A DNA stretch of 64,000 nucleotides from JAEUMY01 sp031394355 (GTDB taxonomy: Bacteria; Pseudomonadota; Gammaproteobacteria; Burkholderiales; Usitatibacteraceae): the NCBI GenBank assembly GCA_031394355.1, contig JANNSU010000054.1, positions 62,001 through 126,000 of the forward strand, in the 5' to 3' direction. Positions within the stretch are counted from its first letter, which is position 1; each line of letters opens with the position of its first letter. The notes beneath the pieces were generated by a model. The model was not told where the DNA came from, made no database searches, and worked only from the letters and a program-made list of their open reading frames with translations. Made by a program: the position numbers and the translations under genes. Below, piece by piece: positions 28,009 through 36,669 of this stretch.

Positions 28009-28926
28009 ACCCTCAATATACCCTCAGGCGTGACCCTCATCGAGCGTGGCTGGCTCAATTGCAACCAGATCCTGCTCATGAACGCGAAAGACGCCGTGCT
28101 CATCGATTCGGGCTACGGGCGCCACGCCGGCAACACGCTTGCCATCGTGAAACGGCACCTCGGTAGCCGCAAACTCACCCGGCTTATCAACACCCATTGC
28201 CATAGTGATCACATGGGCGGCAACGCCATGATCGCGCGTGAGTTTCGCTGCCGCATCACCGTCCCGGATGGAGAGGTTCGCCACCTGCGGCCCTGGAATT
28301 CCCAGGCGCTTTGGCTCAAATATGCAGATCAGCATGCGCCGCGATTCGAATTCGCCGATACCATCAAGTCCGGGCAGAGTTTCTCGGCCGGTGGCCTGAC
28401 CTGGCATGCGCACGCCGCGCCGGGCCATGACAATGAGGCCCTGATGTACTGGAACGAGAAGGAACGTGTCCTCATCAGCGGCGATGCGCTGTGGCAGGAC
28501 GGCCTCGGTGTCGTGTTTCCCGCAGAAGGCGAGAACCCGGCTATTGCAGCCGCACTGCGTACGCTTTCTGAAATTGAAAGACTGAAGCCTCGAGTGGTGT
28601 TGCCTGGTCATGGCAGCGCATTCAGCGACATCACCGATTCGGTCCAACGGGCACGCGGGCGGCTGGAAGCCTTTGCGGCGGACCCCTCCCGCAACGCCCG
28701 TCACGTGGTGAAGGTCCTGCTGGTGTTCAATCTGCTGGAACGCGAATCCCTGCGAATCGACTCGCTGCCCGCCTATTTCGAGAAGATTCCGGTCTACCGC
28801 GACATGAACGAGCGATTCATCAAATGCGAATATTCGCAACTGGCCGAAGAGACACTTGCATCCTTGGCCAAGTCCGGCGCGATCACCATGGATGGCGGAC
28901 TGATCCGGCCAACCATGGCAGCCTGA
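28003..28926 (+). CDS. MBL-fold metallo-hydrolase
   Basis: This 307-residue protein carries the zinc motif in NTHCHSDHMGGNAM, a downstream histidine in HAAPGHDNEALMYW, the metal-bridging aspartate in ISGDALWQDGLG and VVLPGHGSAF. This pattern fits glyoxalase II-like hydrolases. The start is the ATG at 28003; the frame extends upstream to 27745, but that would overlap the divergent CoA-transferase by 260 bases. The palindrome at 28826-28837 encodes CEYSQ. Confidence 0.9.
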   Translation: MHTLNIPSGVTLIERGWLNCNQILLMNAKDAVLIDSGYGRHAGNTLAIVKRHLGSRKLTRLINTHCHSDHMGGNAMIAREFRCRITVPDGEVRHLRPWNSQALWLKYADQHAPRFEFADTIKSGQSFSAGGLTWHAHAAPGHDNEALMYWNEKERVLISGDALWQDGLGVVFPAEGENPAIAAALRTLSEIERLKPRVVLPGHGSAFSDITDSVQRARGRLEAFAADPSRNARHVVKVLLVFNLLERESLRIDSLPAYFEKIPVYRDMNERFIKCEYSQLAEETLASLAKSGAITMDGGLIRPTMAA

Positions 28927-28945
28927 AGCTGCCAGCCCACATAGT

Positions 28946-29662
28946 TCAGGCTCGCGGCGGTGCGTCTGCCGATGTGGATGTGGCGGCATCCGCAGCCTGA
29001 ATGCGCTTGCCATCGCCGATGTGCTGATGCGAGGTCACACCCATCGACACGTAGATGCTGGTGACGCCTTCAATGCCCACATCGGCTTTGCTCACCCAGG
29101 CTGCCGGCACGTAGAGCAAACCGCCACCCACCGGGACCGGCGCTGTCGGGACAATCACCGCCATGTAGGGCAGCCCGTTCAGCATGACGGGCTCCGCCGT
29201 CGATAGCAGCCCAAGAACAGCAACGCCCCCGTCTTTGGCATCTGCCCCGCCGAAGTGCAGCCATACGGGGCTCATGGACTTCATTGACTCACTGTCCCGC
29301 TGGGCGAACAGGTCCACGAGCGACTGGGCAACGTCATAGATGTTTCGAACGATCGGGATACGCTGAACCACGGCATTCATGGCCAGGGTCATGAACCGGT
29401 TGAGCCCGCTGGTGACCAGCAGTCCCAGCAGAAACAGTGCAGCCATGACGATGGTGAAGCCAATCAGCCAGGCGACAACTTCCGATTCACCCATGCCCAG
29501 GCCCAGTGCCTGTATCCACCTACCCACCAGGCTGCCAGGGCCCAGATAATCATAGAGAAAGCGAACGGCCCATATCAGGATGAGCAGCGTGGCCGCAAGC
29601 GGCAGTGCGGCAAGGATGCCGGCAATGAGGGTATTGAGCAGCCGCCCCGTAGTCCGATTCAC
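28946..29662 (-). CDS. DUF502 family membrane protein
   Basis: This 238-residue protein has two strong membrane segments (LIAGILAALPLAATLLILIW and the region VVAWLIGFTIVMAALFLLGL) and the family stretch RIPIVRNIYDVAQSLVDLF, followed by a soluble C-terminal domain. This is the usual DUF502 layout. The function is unknown in bacteria. It is convergent with the MBL gene. Confidence 0.9.
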   Translation of the reverse strand: MNRTTGRLLNTLIAGILAALPLAATLLILIWAVRFLYDYLGPGSLVGRWIQALGLGMGESEVVAWLIGFTIVMAALFLLGLLVTSGLNRFMTLAMNAVVQRIPIVRNIYDVAQSLVDLFAQRDSESMKSMSPVWLHFGGADAKDGGVAVLGLLSTAEPVMLNGLPYMAVIVPTAPVPVGGGLLYVPAAWVSKADVGIEGVTSIYVSMGVTSHQHIGDGKRIQAADAATSTSADAPPRA

Positions 29663-29685
29663 TAGCCGAGGTCCCGACCGGCCAT

Positions 29686-30777
29686 TCAGTCCACTGCCAA
29701 TCCGGCAGCTGCCGCAGAGCTCTGTTCATGCCCGGCAGGAAACGCGACGACGTGGTCAATTTCGAGCCGGATTCCGATTTTCTCGCCCAGCGCGTGATTG
29801 TGGTGGCTGGGGACCAGCGAGAGAACGCGTGTACCGGAGGGGAGCTTCAGCGTGTACAGAATATCTGCGCCCCGGAACGCTTTATGTGCGACCTCTGCAG
29901 CAAGCTCGCTGTCATCGTCGTGAAGAATGTCGTCCGGCCGCAGCAATACCTGCACGTCCTGCCCCGCATGCAGCTCGCAATTTGCGCAATGGGGCAAGGC
30001 GCCGAGCTCGGTATCAATCCTGTCTTCACGATTCACATGGCCATCAATCAGGACACCGTGGCCAACGAAATTGGCTACAAAACGCGTGGCGGGCCGGTGA
30101 TACAGGTTGTAGGCGCTGTCCCATTGCTCGATACGTCCATTGCGCATGACGCCGACCTTGTCGGCCATTGCGAATGCCTCGTTCTGGTCATGCGTGACCA
30201 GCAGCGCCGAGGTATTTAGCAACTTCAGAATCTGTCGCACTTCCTGACCCAGCTTGTCCCGCATTTCCACGTCAAGATTGGAAAACGGTTCGTCAAGCAA
30301 CAGCAATCGTGGCTTGGGGGCCAGCGCGCGCGCCAGCGCCACCCGCTGTTTCTGGCCACCTGACAGGTCATGCGGAAATTTCTGTGCCAATCCGGGTAGC
30401 CGAATGACATCCAGCAGTTCCTTCACGCGGTCGGCCTTTTGCGCTCGGTTGGCCTTCCGCAATCCGAACCCGATGTTGTCTGCAATAGTCAGATGCGGGA
30501 AGAGCGCATAGTCCTGAAACACGAGGCCCACCTTGCGTTGCTCTGCAGGCAGGGAATTCCCGGCCTCAGCAACCCAGGTTCCGTTGAGCGCGATTCTGCC
30601 AGACTGAATTTGCTCCAGTCCGGCAATGCAACGGAGCACTGTCGTCTTGCCGCAACCGCTCGGCCCCAACAAGCAGCCGATCTCGCCATCCTCAAGCGTC
30701 AGGGAGACATCGTCACAGACAATTGGCCCGTTTCGATAGGCAAAATGCAGGTGCTCGATTGCGAGAATGGGAGACAT
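29686..30777 (-). CDS. Iron(III)-type ABC transporter ATP-binding protein
   Basis: This 363-residue ATPase has Walker A GPSGCGKTT, signature LSGGQKQRVALARAL, Walker B RLLLLDEPFSNLD, H-loop LVTHDQNEAFAMAD and a C-terminal TOBE-like region. It resembles FbpC-type ferric iron importers. Start at 30777 (MSPILAIEHL); six more codons are possible. It is divergent from a FbpA-like binding protein, but no permease gene lies near, so the transporter is incomplete in this window. Confidence 0.9.
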   Translation of the reverse strand: MSPILAIEHLHFAYRNGPIVCDDVSLTLEDGEIGCLLGPSGCGKTTVLRCIAGLEQIQSGRIALNGTWVAEAGNSLPAEQRKVGLVFQDYALFPHLTIADNIGFGLRKANRAQKADRVKELLDVIRLPGLAQKFPHDLSGGQKQRVALARALAPKPRLLLLDEPFSNLDVEMRDKLGQEVRQILKLLNTSALLVTHDQNEAFAMADKVGVMRNGRIEQWDSAYNLYHRPATRFVANFVGHGVLIDGHVNREDRIDTELGALPHCANCELHAGQDVQVLLRPDDILHDDDSELAAEVAHKAFRGADILYTLKLPSGTRVLSLVPSHHNHALGEKIGIRLEIDHVVAFPAGHEQSSAAAAGLAVD

Positions 30778-30973
30778 GGGAAAAGTGTAACGCATTCTGT
30801 TTCAATTGAATTGACTAATGCGAATGATTCCTACTATGATTCGCTTGTACAAGGTCTGTTTCAGCCCAAGTTTGTTCCTTCTTCCGGGATTTCATTTGAC
30901 CGTTCTTGCTCAACATTGCGCCAACTCAAACCAACTGAAGCACGCCACTTCTCTATTTAAATCCGAGCCTTCC

Positions 30974-31984
30974 ATGTACATCTCTCTCGTTGCCCTGCTT
31001 GTCCTGATCCTCGCCACACCGGCTGCGGCGCAAGAAAAAGTGCTGAACCTATATTCATCCCGCCACTATCAGACCGATGAGGCGCTCTATACCAATTTCA
31101 CCCGCCAGACGGGTATCAAGGTCAACAGAATTGAGGCGGGCGAAGATGCCCTGCTCGAGCGAATGAAGAATGAAGGGGACCGGAGCCCGGCTGATTTACT
31201 GATGACGGTTGATGCCGGTCGACTCTGGCGTGCAGAGCAGCTTGGATTGCTGCAACCGGTCAAATCCGAGATTCTGCTGGCGCGGATTGCACCAGAGCTG
31301 CGTCATCCTGAGGGGCTTTGGTTCAGCTTTTCGATCCGTGCCCGACCCATTTTCTATAACAAATCCAGTGTAAGCAGGGCAGACATTCAGTCCTATGAGG
31401 ATTTGGCTTCACCGAAGCTGAAAGGCAAGGTGTGCTCACGTTCCGGTTCGCACATGTACAACTTGTCCCTCATGAGCGCCATGATCGCCGCAATGGGTCC
31501 AGTCAAAGCCGAGGAATGGGGCAGGGGTGTTGTTGCAAATTTTGCCCGGTCGCCGAAAGGTGGCGATACAGATCAACTAAAGGCGGTGGCCGCAGGTGAA
31601 TGTGCAGTAGCCATCGCAAACAGCTACTACTATGCGCGGCTCGTAAACAGCACCAAAAGCGAGGAAAGAGAGATTGCAAGCAAGATTGGTGTTGCATTCC
31701 CCAATCAGGCAGATCGCGGGACCCATGTGAACGTATCCGGCGCCGGTGTGGCCAGATATGCGCCGAACAAGGCATCCGCCATCAAGTTTCTGGAGTATCT
31801 GGCCAGCGATGAGGCACAGCGGTATTTTGCCAATGGCAACAACGAGTATCCGGTCGTTGGTCAGCCGGATAATCCGGCACTCAAGGCACTGGGCGAATTC
31901 AAGCGCGATCAGCTGAATGTGGGCATGTTTGGAAAGAACCAGGCTGCGTCCCAGCAGATCATGGATCGCATTGGCTGGAGGTAG
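30974..31984 (+). CDS. Iron(III) ABC transporter substrate-binding protein
   Basis: This 336-residue protein has a signal peptide (SLVALLVLILATPAAAQ) and then LNLYSSRHYQTDEALYTNFT, the FbpA/FutA N-terminus. The tyrosine pair that binds iron is plausible in ANSYYYARL. It delivers ferric iron to a permease that is missing here. The 197-bp divergent gap to the ATPase gene contains TGCGAATGATTCCTA (from 30820), a weak match to a Fur box; I treat iron regulation as likely but unproven. Confidence 0.9.
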   Translation: MYISLVALLVLILATPAAAQEKVLNLYSSRHYQTDEALYTNFTRQTGIKVNRIEAGEDALLERMKNEGDRSPADLLMTVDAGRLWRAEQLGLLQPVKSEILLARIAPELRHPEGLWFSFSIRARPIFYNKSSVSRADIQSYEDLASPKLKGKVCSRSGSHMYNLSLMSAMIAAMGPVKAEEWGRGVVANFARSPKGGDTDQLKAVAAGECAVAIANSYYYARLVNSTKSEEREIASKIGVAFPNQADRGTHVNVSGAGVARYAPNKASAIKFLEYLASDEAQRYFANGNNEYPVVGQPDNPALKALGEFKRDQLNVGMFGKNQAASQQIMDRIGWR

Positions 31985-32289
31985 CTCGGCTGCAGGGAGC
32001 CAACCTGCAGGTGCTTGGCTGACTGCGGAAGACGTGTGACTGCCTTTATATTCGGCAGACTTTTTTAGCTAGACATCACATTGCAAATATTTCGTAACAT
32101 ACTAATAACACTAATAAAGCCTATATTCATTGGTACCCTTTAAAAGCCTATAATGTATATTATGTAACATTATGGTTTGACGTGCTGGTGCCTGAATCTG
32201 GGGGCTTGAATTTAGTTCTTATTCGAACTACTATAGTTCCTGTTAGAACTACTTCCAATGCTTTTTTACTCTGAATCCCCCCGATTGCC
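31985..32289. promoter_or_regulatory. AT-rich intergenic region with twin MarR operators
   Basis: The 305-bp gap is much more AT-rich than the rest of the window (32040-32260). No open frame is credible. Near its right end lie two perfect 18-bp inverted repeats that look like the operator of the following MarR gene; the promoter presumably overlaps them. Confidence 0.75.
32213..32251. promoter_or_regulatory. Two TAGTTC-N6-GAACTA operators
   Basis: Site 1 (32213-32230) is TAGTTC-TTATTC-GAACTA and site 2 (32234-32251) TAGTTC-CTGTTA-GAACTA. The arms are identical, the spacers differ, and the centres are 21 bp apart, which is two helical turns, so two regulator dimers could bind on the same face. 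They end 38 bases before the MarR start. Confidence 0.85.
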
Positions 32290-32757
32290 ATGCCTGACAA
32301 GCCACCCTTCCTGAGCCTCATCCGCGAGCTTGTTCGCTGCTATCAAGCATTTGAGCGCTACTCGGTCATTGATGTCCGGGCATCTGGGCTCACGCCCCCG
32401 CAGTTCGATGTCATTGCGACACTGGGGAACACCACTGGCATGACCTTCCGGGAGCTTGGCGACAAGACACTGATTACCAAAGGCACATTGACCGGCGTAG
32501 TTGACCGTCTGGTAGACAAGGGCCTCGTACGGCGCGATGAATTTCCTGGCGACGCACGCTGCTTCAAGGTCGTTCTGACTCCGACTGGAGAACAGGAATT
32601 CCGCCGTGTGTTTCAGCCTCACCTAGACTATCTCTCCCAAGCATTTCAGCGGCTGCCAGCACAGCACATGGCGGAATTGACTGATGGACTGATCCGGCTA
32701 CGTCGGGAACTCGAAGTCAGCAAGCAAGAGAAAACGAAGCAAAAGGAAGCGGCATGA
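32290..32757 (+). CDS. MarR family transcriptional regulator
   Basis: This 155-residue protein has a winged helix with FRELGDKTLITKGTLTGVVD (recognition region) and LVRRDEFPGDARCFKVVLT (wing). MarR proteins usually repress their own operon and respond to small molecules or oxidants. It probably binds the twin operators upstream and controls the coupled genes for cytochrome b561 and two YceI proteins; its stop overlaps the cytochrome start (ATGA). Confidence 0.9.
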   Translation: MPDKPPFLSLIRELVRCYQAFERYSVIDVRASGLTPPQFDVIATLGNTTGMTFRELGDKTLITKGTLTGVVDRLVDKGLVRRDEFPGDARCFKVVLTPTGEQEFRRVFQPHLDYLSQAFQRLPAQHMAELTDGLIRLRRELEVSKQEKTKQKEAA

Positions 32758-33341
32758 ACCCTATCCGCTACACCGGCACCGCAATGCTCCTGCACTGGTC
32801 GGTCGCGCTGCTCATCTTCGCAGGCTTTGGCCTGGGTCTCACCATGGTTGACATGACCTTCAGCCCTCTAAAGCTGAAGTTCTACTCCTGGCATAAGTGG
32901 ATAGGCATCACGATATTCGCCCTGGTTGCCTTTCGGCTGATTTGGCGGCTGACACACCCTGCACCGGCATTGCCAACCAGTCTGCCTGCCTGGCAGAGGA
33001 AGGTTGCCCACTATTCCCATGTGGCGATGTACGCCCTGTTCTTCGCTATTCCGCTGACGGGCTGGCTGTTCAGCTCGTCCAAGGGCATCCCGACCGTATA
33101 TCTTGGACTCGTTCCCTTGCCCGACCTGCTCACGAAGGACATGGGCGAGGCCATCCTCTTGGCTACGGACCCGGAGAAGCCCTTTCTGCTTTCCGACCTC
33201 ATCCGACTGGCACACAAAAGCATGAATTACCTGCTGGGTTCGCTGGTCCTCATGCATATCGGGGCAGCCTTGAAACACCACTTCATCGACCGTGACGACA
33301 TTCTGGGACGCATGATTCCTGGTCCCAAATCCCGGCCCTGA
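32754..33341 (+). CDS. Cytochrome b561
   Basis: This 195-residue membrane protein has four hydrophobic helices and histidines placed as in bacterial b561 (MLLHWSVALLIFAG, YSWHKWIGI, VAHYSHVAMYAL, LVLMHIGAALKHHFIDRDD). It transfers electrons across or within the inner membrane, probably from ubiquinol. Bacterial b561 genes are often next to YceI genes, as here. Confidence 0.92.
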   Translation: MNPIRYTGTAMLLHWSVALLIFAGFGLGLTMVDMTFSPLKLKFYSWHKWIGITIFALVAFRLIWRLTHPAPALPTSLPAWQRKVAHYSHVAMYALFFAIPLTGWLFSSSKGIPTVYLGLVPLPDLLTKDMGEAILLATDPEKPFLLSDLIRLAHKSMNYLLGSLVLMHIGAALKHHFIDRDDILGRMIPGPKSRP

Positions 33342-33368
33342 CCACTCTCGATAACAAGGAAACCGCAC

Positions 33369-33929
33369 ATGCGCCTGTTTGCAATCCCTCTTTTCGCCGC
33401 CCTGCTCCCCTTGGCGGCTGAAGCCCAAACGCCTGCCACCGTCCAGATGGACAAGAGCTTCATACGCTTCGTATCCAAGCAGCTCAATGTGCCGGTGGAG
33501 GGCCGCTTCAAGAAATTCTCTGCAATCTTGAGCTACGACGCCAGGAAACCAGAAGCCAGCAAAGTCGAATTCGAGGTCGAGCTGGGTAGTGCGGACCTTG
33601 GCACTGCGGAGGCAGACACCGAGCTCAAGCGCAAGACCTGGTTCAACACGGACGCGTTCCCCAAGGCGAAGTTCGTGTCGAGTTCGGTCAAATTGCTGGG
33701 CGGAGACCGCCTTGAGATCACGGGCCCACTGATCATCAAGGGCACAACCTTGAACATCACCACGGTAGCCTCAGTCAAGACCGATGCCGCCGGCATCAGC
33801 GTGGCGGAAGGCAAGTTCCCGCTGAAGCGGCTGGCCTACAAGATTGGTGAAGGCCAGTGGGCTGACACCGACACGGTTGCCGACGAAGTCGAAGTCCGCT
33901 ACCGCCTCACGTTTTCAAGCAAGAAGTAA
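33369..33929 (+). CDS. YceI family periplasmic protein (first copy)
   Basis: This 186-residue protein has a signal peptide ending near AAEAQ and the YceI lipocalin-like fold: FIRFVSKQLNVPVEGRFKKF, NTDAFPKAKFVSSSVKLL. YceI proteins bind polyisoprenoids such as quinones. It lies 28 bases after cytochrome b561, so the two may form a quinone-linked electron path. Confidence 0.9.
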   Translation: MRLFAIPLFAALLPLAAEAQTPATVQMDKSFIRFVSKQLNVPVEGRFKKFSAILSYDARKPEASKVEFEVELGSADLGTAEADTELKRKTWFNTDAFPKAKFVSSSVKLLGGDRLEITGPLIIKGTTLNITTVASVKTDAAGISVAEGKFPLKRLAYKIGEGQWADTDTVADEVEVRYRLTFSSKK

Positions 33930-33978
33930 GAAGCCGTACGTTTATCAACTCAAATCGACTCACCTGACAGGAGACCTC

Positions 33979-34557
33979 ATGAAAAAGACCATCGCTACCA
34001 TCGCCCTTTCCCTCGGCACCGCGGCAACCGCCCTGCCTGTTTTCGCCGCACCGGAGACCTACAACCTTGATGCTGGCCATACCTTCCCAAGCTTTGAAGT
34101 GAGCCACCTTGGCTTCTCCATCCATCGGGGCCGCTTCAACAAGACTGAAGGCAAAGTGGTTCTCGACACCGCCGCGAAGACCGGCAGCGTGGAAGTCACC
34201 ATTGATGCCAATTCTGTCGACACGGGTGGCGACAAGCTGGATGGCCACCTGCGCAATGAAGATTTCTTCAACGTGGCCAAGTTTCCGACGCTGACTTTCA
34301 AGGGCAGCAAGATGAAGTTCGATGGCGACAAGCCGGTGGCCATTGAAGGCGACTTTACGATGTTGGGTGTGACCAAACCTGTCACGCTTGCCATCAACAA
34401 CTTCAAGTGCGGCCTGCATCCCTTCAACAAGAAGCCGCTCTGTGGCGCCGAAGTGACAGGCACCATCAAGCGGTCCGAGTTCGGCATGAAGTACGGGGTG
34501 CCGGGTGTGGGAGATGACGTGAAGCTGGCCATTCAGGTTGAGGCGTTCAAGAGCTGA
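33979..34557 (+). CDS. YceI family periplasmic protein (second copy)
   Basis: This 192-residue YceI protein starts at 33979 (CAGGAG before ATG) with a signal peptide (TIALSLGTAATALPVFA). Core motifs: LDAGHTFPSFEVSHLGFS, LRNEDFFNVAKFPTLTFKG and KRSEFGMKYGVPGVGDDVKL. It is only distantly similar to the preceding copy, so these are not a recent duplication. It ends the MarR operon at a strong hairpin. Confidence 0.92.
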   Translation: MKKTIATIALSLGTAATALPVFAAPETYNLDAGHTFPSFEVSHLGFSIHRGRFNKTEGKVVLDTAAKTGSVEVTIDANSVDTGGDKLDGHLRNEDFFNVAKFPTLTFKGSKMKFDGDKPVAIEGDFTMLGVTKPVTLAINNFKCGLHPFNKKPLCGAEVTGTIKRSEFGMKYGVPGVGDDVKLAIQVEAFKS

Positions 34558-34582
34558 TTCTTCCAGCCCGTTGAAAACGCAG

Positions 34583-34606
34583 CGGCCGCAGGGTGACCTG
34601 CGGCCG
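34583..34606. terminator. Intrinsic terminator after the YceI operon
   Basis: Perfect 10-bp stem CGGCCGCAGG / CCTGCGGCCG with loop GTGA, followed by TCTTCATATTT. It lies between the second yceI and the convergent tRNA-Leu, so it may act in both directions. Confidence 0.85.
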
Positions 34607-34616
34607 TCTTCATATT

Positions 34617-34705
34617 TGGTGCCCGGAACCGGAATCGAACCGGTACGACCGGTGAGGGTCGAGGGATTTTAAGTCCCTTGTGTCTACCAATTTCACCATC
34701 CGGGC
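34617..34705 (-). tRNA. tRNA-Leu(UAA)
   Basis: On the minus strand the acceptor arm GCCCGGA pairs with TCCGGGC, followed by ACCA; the anticodon loop is ACTTAAAAT with anticodon TAA. It has a long variable arm, as expected for a class II tRNA (89 bases with CCA), and the T-loop GTTCGATTC. Confidence 0.96.
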
Positions 34706-34775
34706 TTTGGGGCAGGCGGTAAAGCTACTGCGCGACTGCGATAGCGGCCTGCGATGCTCGACGTACAAAAGTACG

Positions 34776-34891
34776 CCTGCGCTTCTCGCCCGCTCTCGCA
34801 GCCTGCTCGCTACGCTTTCCCGCCTACCCCAACATACTTTGCTACGGTTGCGCTTCTCGCCCGCCACTCGGGCTTGCTCGCGACGCTTTCT
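34776..34891. repeat. Imperfect direct repeat of about 45 bp in the tRNA-prfC spacer
   Basis: 34776-34820 and 34847-34891 both read TGCGCTTCTCGCCCGC near the start and end in GACGCTTTC or TACGCTTTC, with a repeat unit of 71 bp. No gene is visible in the 34706-35002 spacer; the repeat is the main structure. Confidence 0.65.
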
Positions 34892-34915
34892 GGACCATGA
34901 AGTCGGACGAGCACT

Positions 34916-34927
34916 GCGAATATTCGC
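34916..34927. repeat. GCGAATATTCGC palindrome, copy in a promoter region
   Basis: An exact copy (CTGCGAATATTCGCAAGG) that ends 12 bases before the -10 hexamer at 34940, overlapping the expected -35 region of the prfC promoter. Confidence 0.95.
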
Positions 34928-34939
34928 AAGGGCAACCTG

Positions 34940-34945
34940 TATAAT
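34940..34945 (+). promoter_or_regulatory. Putative -10 element of the prfC promoter
   Basis: TATAAT is an exact consensus -10. No good -35 is present at 17 bp; that region is occupied by the GCGAATATTCGC palindrome. Confidence 0.6.
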
Positions 34946-34966
34946 TCTCGCACGTTGATCCACCCG

Positions 34967-34989
34967 GCCGCCAATCTGGCGGCTTTTTT
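34967..34989 (+). terminator. Terminator-like hairpin in the prfC leader
   Basis: Stem GCCGCCA / TGGCGGC with a 3-base loop (ATC) and six T residues directly after it. It ends only 13 bases before the prfC ATG and about 22 bases after the -10 box, so it lies inside the expected leader and could act as an attenuator. Confidence 0.7.
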
Positions 34990-35002
34990 GTTTGACTTGC
35001 TC

Positions 35003-36652
35003 ATGAACGCTGCACTGCCCAATGATCCCAACTCACCGCTGGCCAAGGATGTCCTGCGCCGGCGGACGTTTGCCATCATCTCCCATCCTGACGCGGGCAA
35101 GACCACGCTGACCGAAAAGCTCCTGCTGTTCGGTGGCGCGATCCAGATGGCGGGGACGGTGAAGGCGCGAAAGAGCTCGCGGCATGCCACGTCCGACTGG
35201 ATGGAGGTGGAGAAGCAACGCGGCATCTCGGTGACGAGCTCGGTCATGCAGTTTGACTACGCGGACCACACGGTCAACTTGCTGGATACGCCCGGCCACT
35301 CGGACTTTTCCGAAGATACCTATCGCGTGCTGACTGCCGTGGATGCAGCGGTCATGGTGATCGATGCGGCCAAGGGTGTTGAGGCCCAGACGATCAAGCT
35401 GCTGGAAGTTTGTCGCCTCCGCAACACGCCCATCATCACCTTTGTCAACAAGATGGACCGCGAGGTACGGAATCCCATCGAGACGCTGGAAGAGATCGAG
35501 TCGGTTCTCAATATCCAGTGCGCGCCGATCACCTGGCCGATCGGCATGGGCAAGACTTTTCGCGGCGTGTTCCACCTGCTCAACGACCGCCTGATGCGTT
35601 TTACTGCAGGTGAGGAGAAGCGAACCGATGACGCGGAGATGATTGAAGGCCTGGATAACCCCCAACTGACTGAGTTCTACCCGCAGGAAATCGACGCAGC
35701 CCGCAACGAAGTGGACTTGATCCGATCCGCCAGTTCGCCGTTCGATTTGCAGGAGTTTCTCTCCGGCAAACAAACGCCGGTATTTTTCGGCTCAGGTATC
35801 AACAATTTCGGCGTGCAGGAAATCCTGCAGGCGCTCATCGAATGGGCACCGCCGCCCAAGCCGCGTGTTGCAGGCGTCAACCACGATGGCGTGCGTGAGG
35901 TCCAACCCGTTGAACCAAAGTTCTCGGGTTTCGTGTTCAAGATTCAAGCCAACATGGACCCGAAGCACCGCGACCGCATTGCGTTCTTCCGTGTCTGCTC
36001 CGGCCGCTACACCCACGGCATGAAGGTCCAGCACGTCCGTGAAAAGCGCGAGATGAAGCTAGGCAATGCGCTCACCTTCATGGCCAACGAACGGGTAAGA
36101 AGCGAAGACGCAGTGGCGGGCGACATCATCGGCATCCACAATCATGGACAGTTGCAGATCGGCGATACGCTGACCGAAGGTGAGATCCTCAGCTTCAAGG
36201 GCATCCCCTACTTCGCGCCGGAAATGTTCCGCTCCGTGCGTGCCCGTGACCCGATCAAGGCCAAGCAATTGCAGAAAGGATTGCAGGAGCTGGGCGAGGA
36301 AGGTGCGATCCAGGTGTTGGAAGCCAACTTCGGCAACACCATGTTGTTGGGTGCGGTCGGCCAGCTACAGTTTGAAATCGTCGCACACCGGCTGCAGACC
36401 GAATACAAAGTTGACGCCGTGTATGAATCCAGTGGCATCTACACGGCACGCTGGCTCACATTTCCTAACGATAACCTGCACAAGGAATTCGAACGCGAGC
36501 AGTCTGCCAACATGGGTAAGGATGTGGATGAGAACCCGGTGTTTTTGTCCGGTAACAAGTACAACCTGCAGCTCACCCAGGAGCGCTGGGAGCCCAAGGG
36601 CGTTGGCTTCCATGCGACGCGGGAGCACGGGCAGCGGCTTTCGCATTCGTAA
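35003..36652 (+). CDS. prfC: Peptide chain release factor 3
   Basis: This 549-residue translational GTPase starts with RRRTFAIISHPDAGKTTLTE (P-loop) and has DTPGHSDF (G3), NKMDRE (G4) and RF3-like domains II-III (FRVCSGRYTHGMKVQHVREK). RF3 removes RF1/RF2 from the ribosome after peptide release. I placed the start at 35003 (ATG AAC); a TTG start upstream would run through the terminator-like hairpin. No strong ribosome-binding site precedes it, which fits a regulated leader. Confidence 0.95.
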   Translation: MNAALPNDPNSPLAKDVLRRRTFAIISHPDAGKTTLTEKLLLFGGAIQMAGTVKARKSSRHATSDWMEVEKQRGISVTSSVMQFDYADHTVNLLDTPGHSDFSEDTYRVLTAVDAAVMVIDAAKGVEAQTIKLLEVCRLRNTPIITFVNKMDREVRNPIETLEEIESVLNIQCAPITWPIGMGKTFRGVFHLLNDRLMRFTAGEEKRTDDAEMIEGLDNPQLTEFYPQEIDAARNEVDLIRSASSPFDLQEFLSGKQTPVFFGSGINNFGVQEILQALIEWAPPPKPRVAGVNHDGVREVQPVEPKFSGFVFKIQANMDPKHRDRIAFFRVCSGRYTHGMKVQHVREKREMKLGNALTFMANERVRSEDAVAGDIIGIHNHGQLQIGDTLTEGEILSFKGIPYFAPEMFRSVRARDPIKAKQLQKGLQELGEEGAIQVLEANFGNTMLLGAVGQLQFEIVAHRLQTEYKVDAVYESSGIYTARWLTFPNDNLHKEFEREQSANMGKDVDENPVFLSGNKYNLQLTQERWEPKGVGFHATREHGQRLSHS

Positions 36653-36669
36653 GGAACACCGCCCCGGCA

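Noticed and set aside
32078..32092. TTGCAAATATTTCG in the AT-rich island as a palindrome copy
   Set aside because: It has two or more mismatches and an extra base, and lies in generally AT-rich DNA.
34955..35002. TTG start extending PrfC by 16 residues
   Set aside because: The extension would be translated through the terminator-like hairpin and is not part of RF3 proteins; the ATG at 35003 gives the family length.
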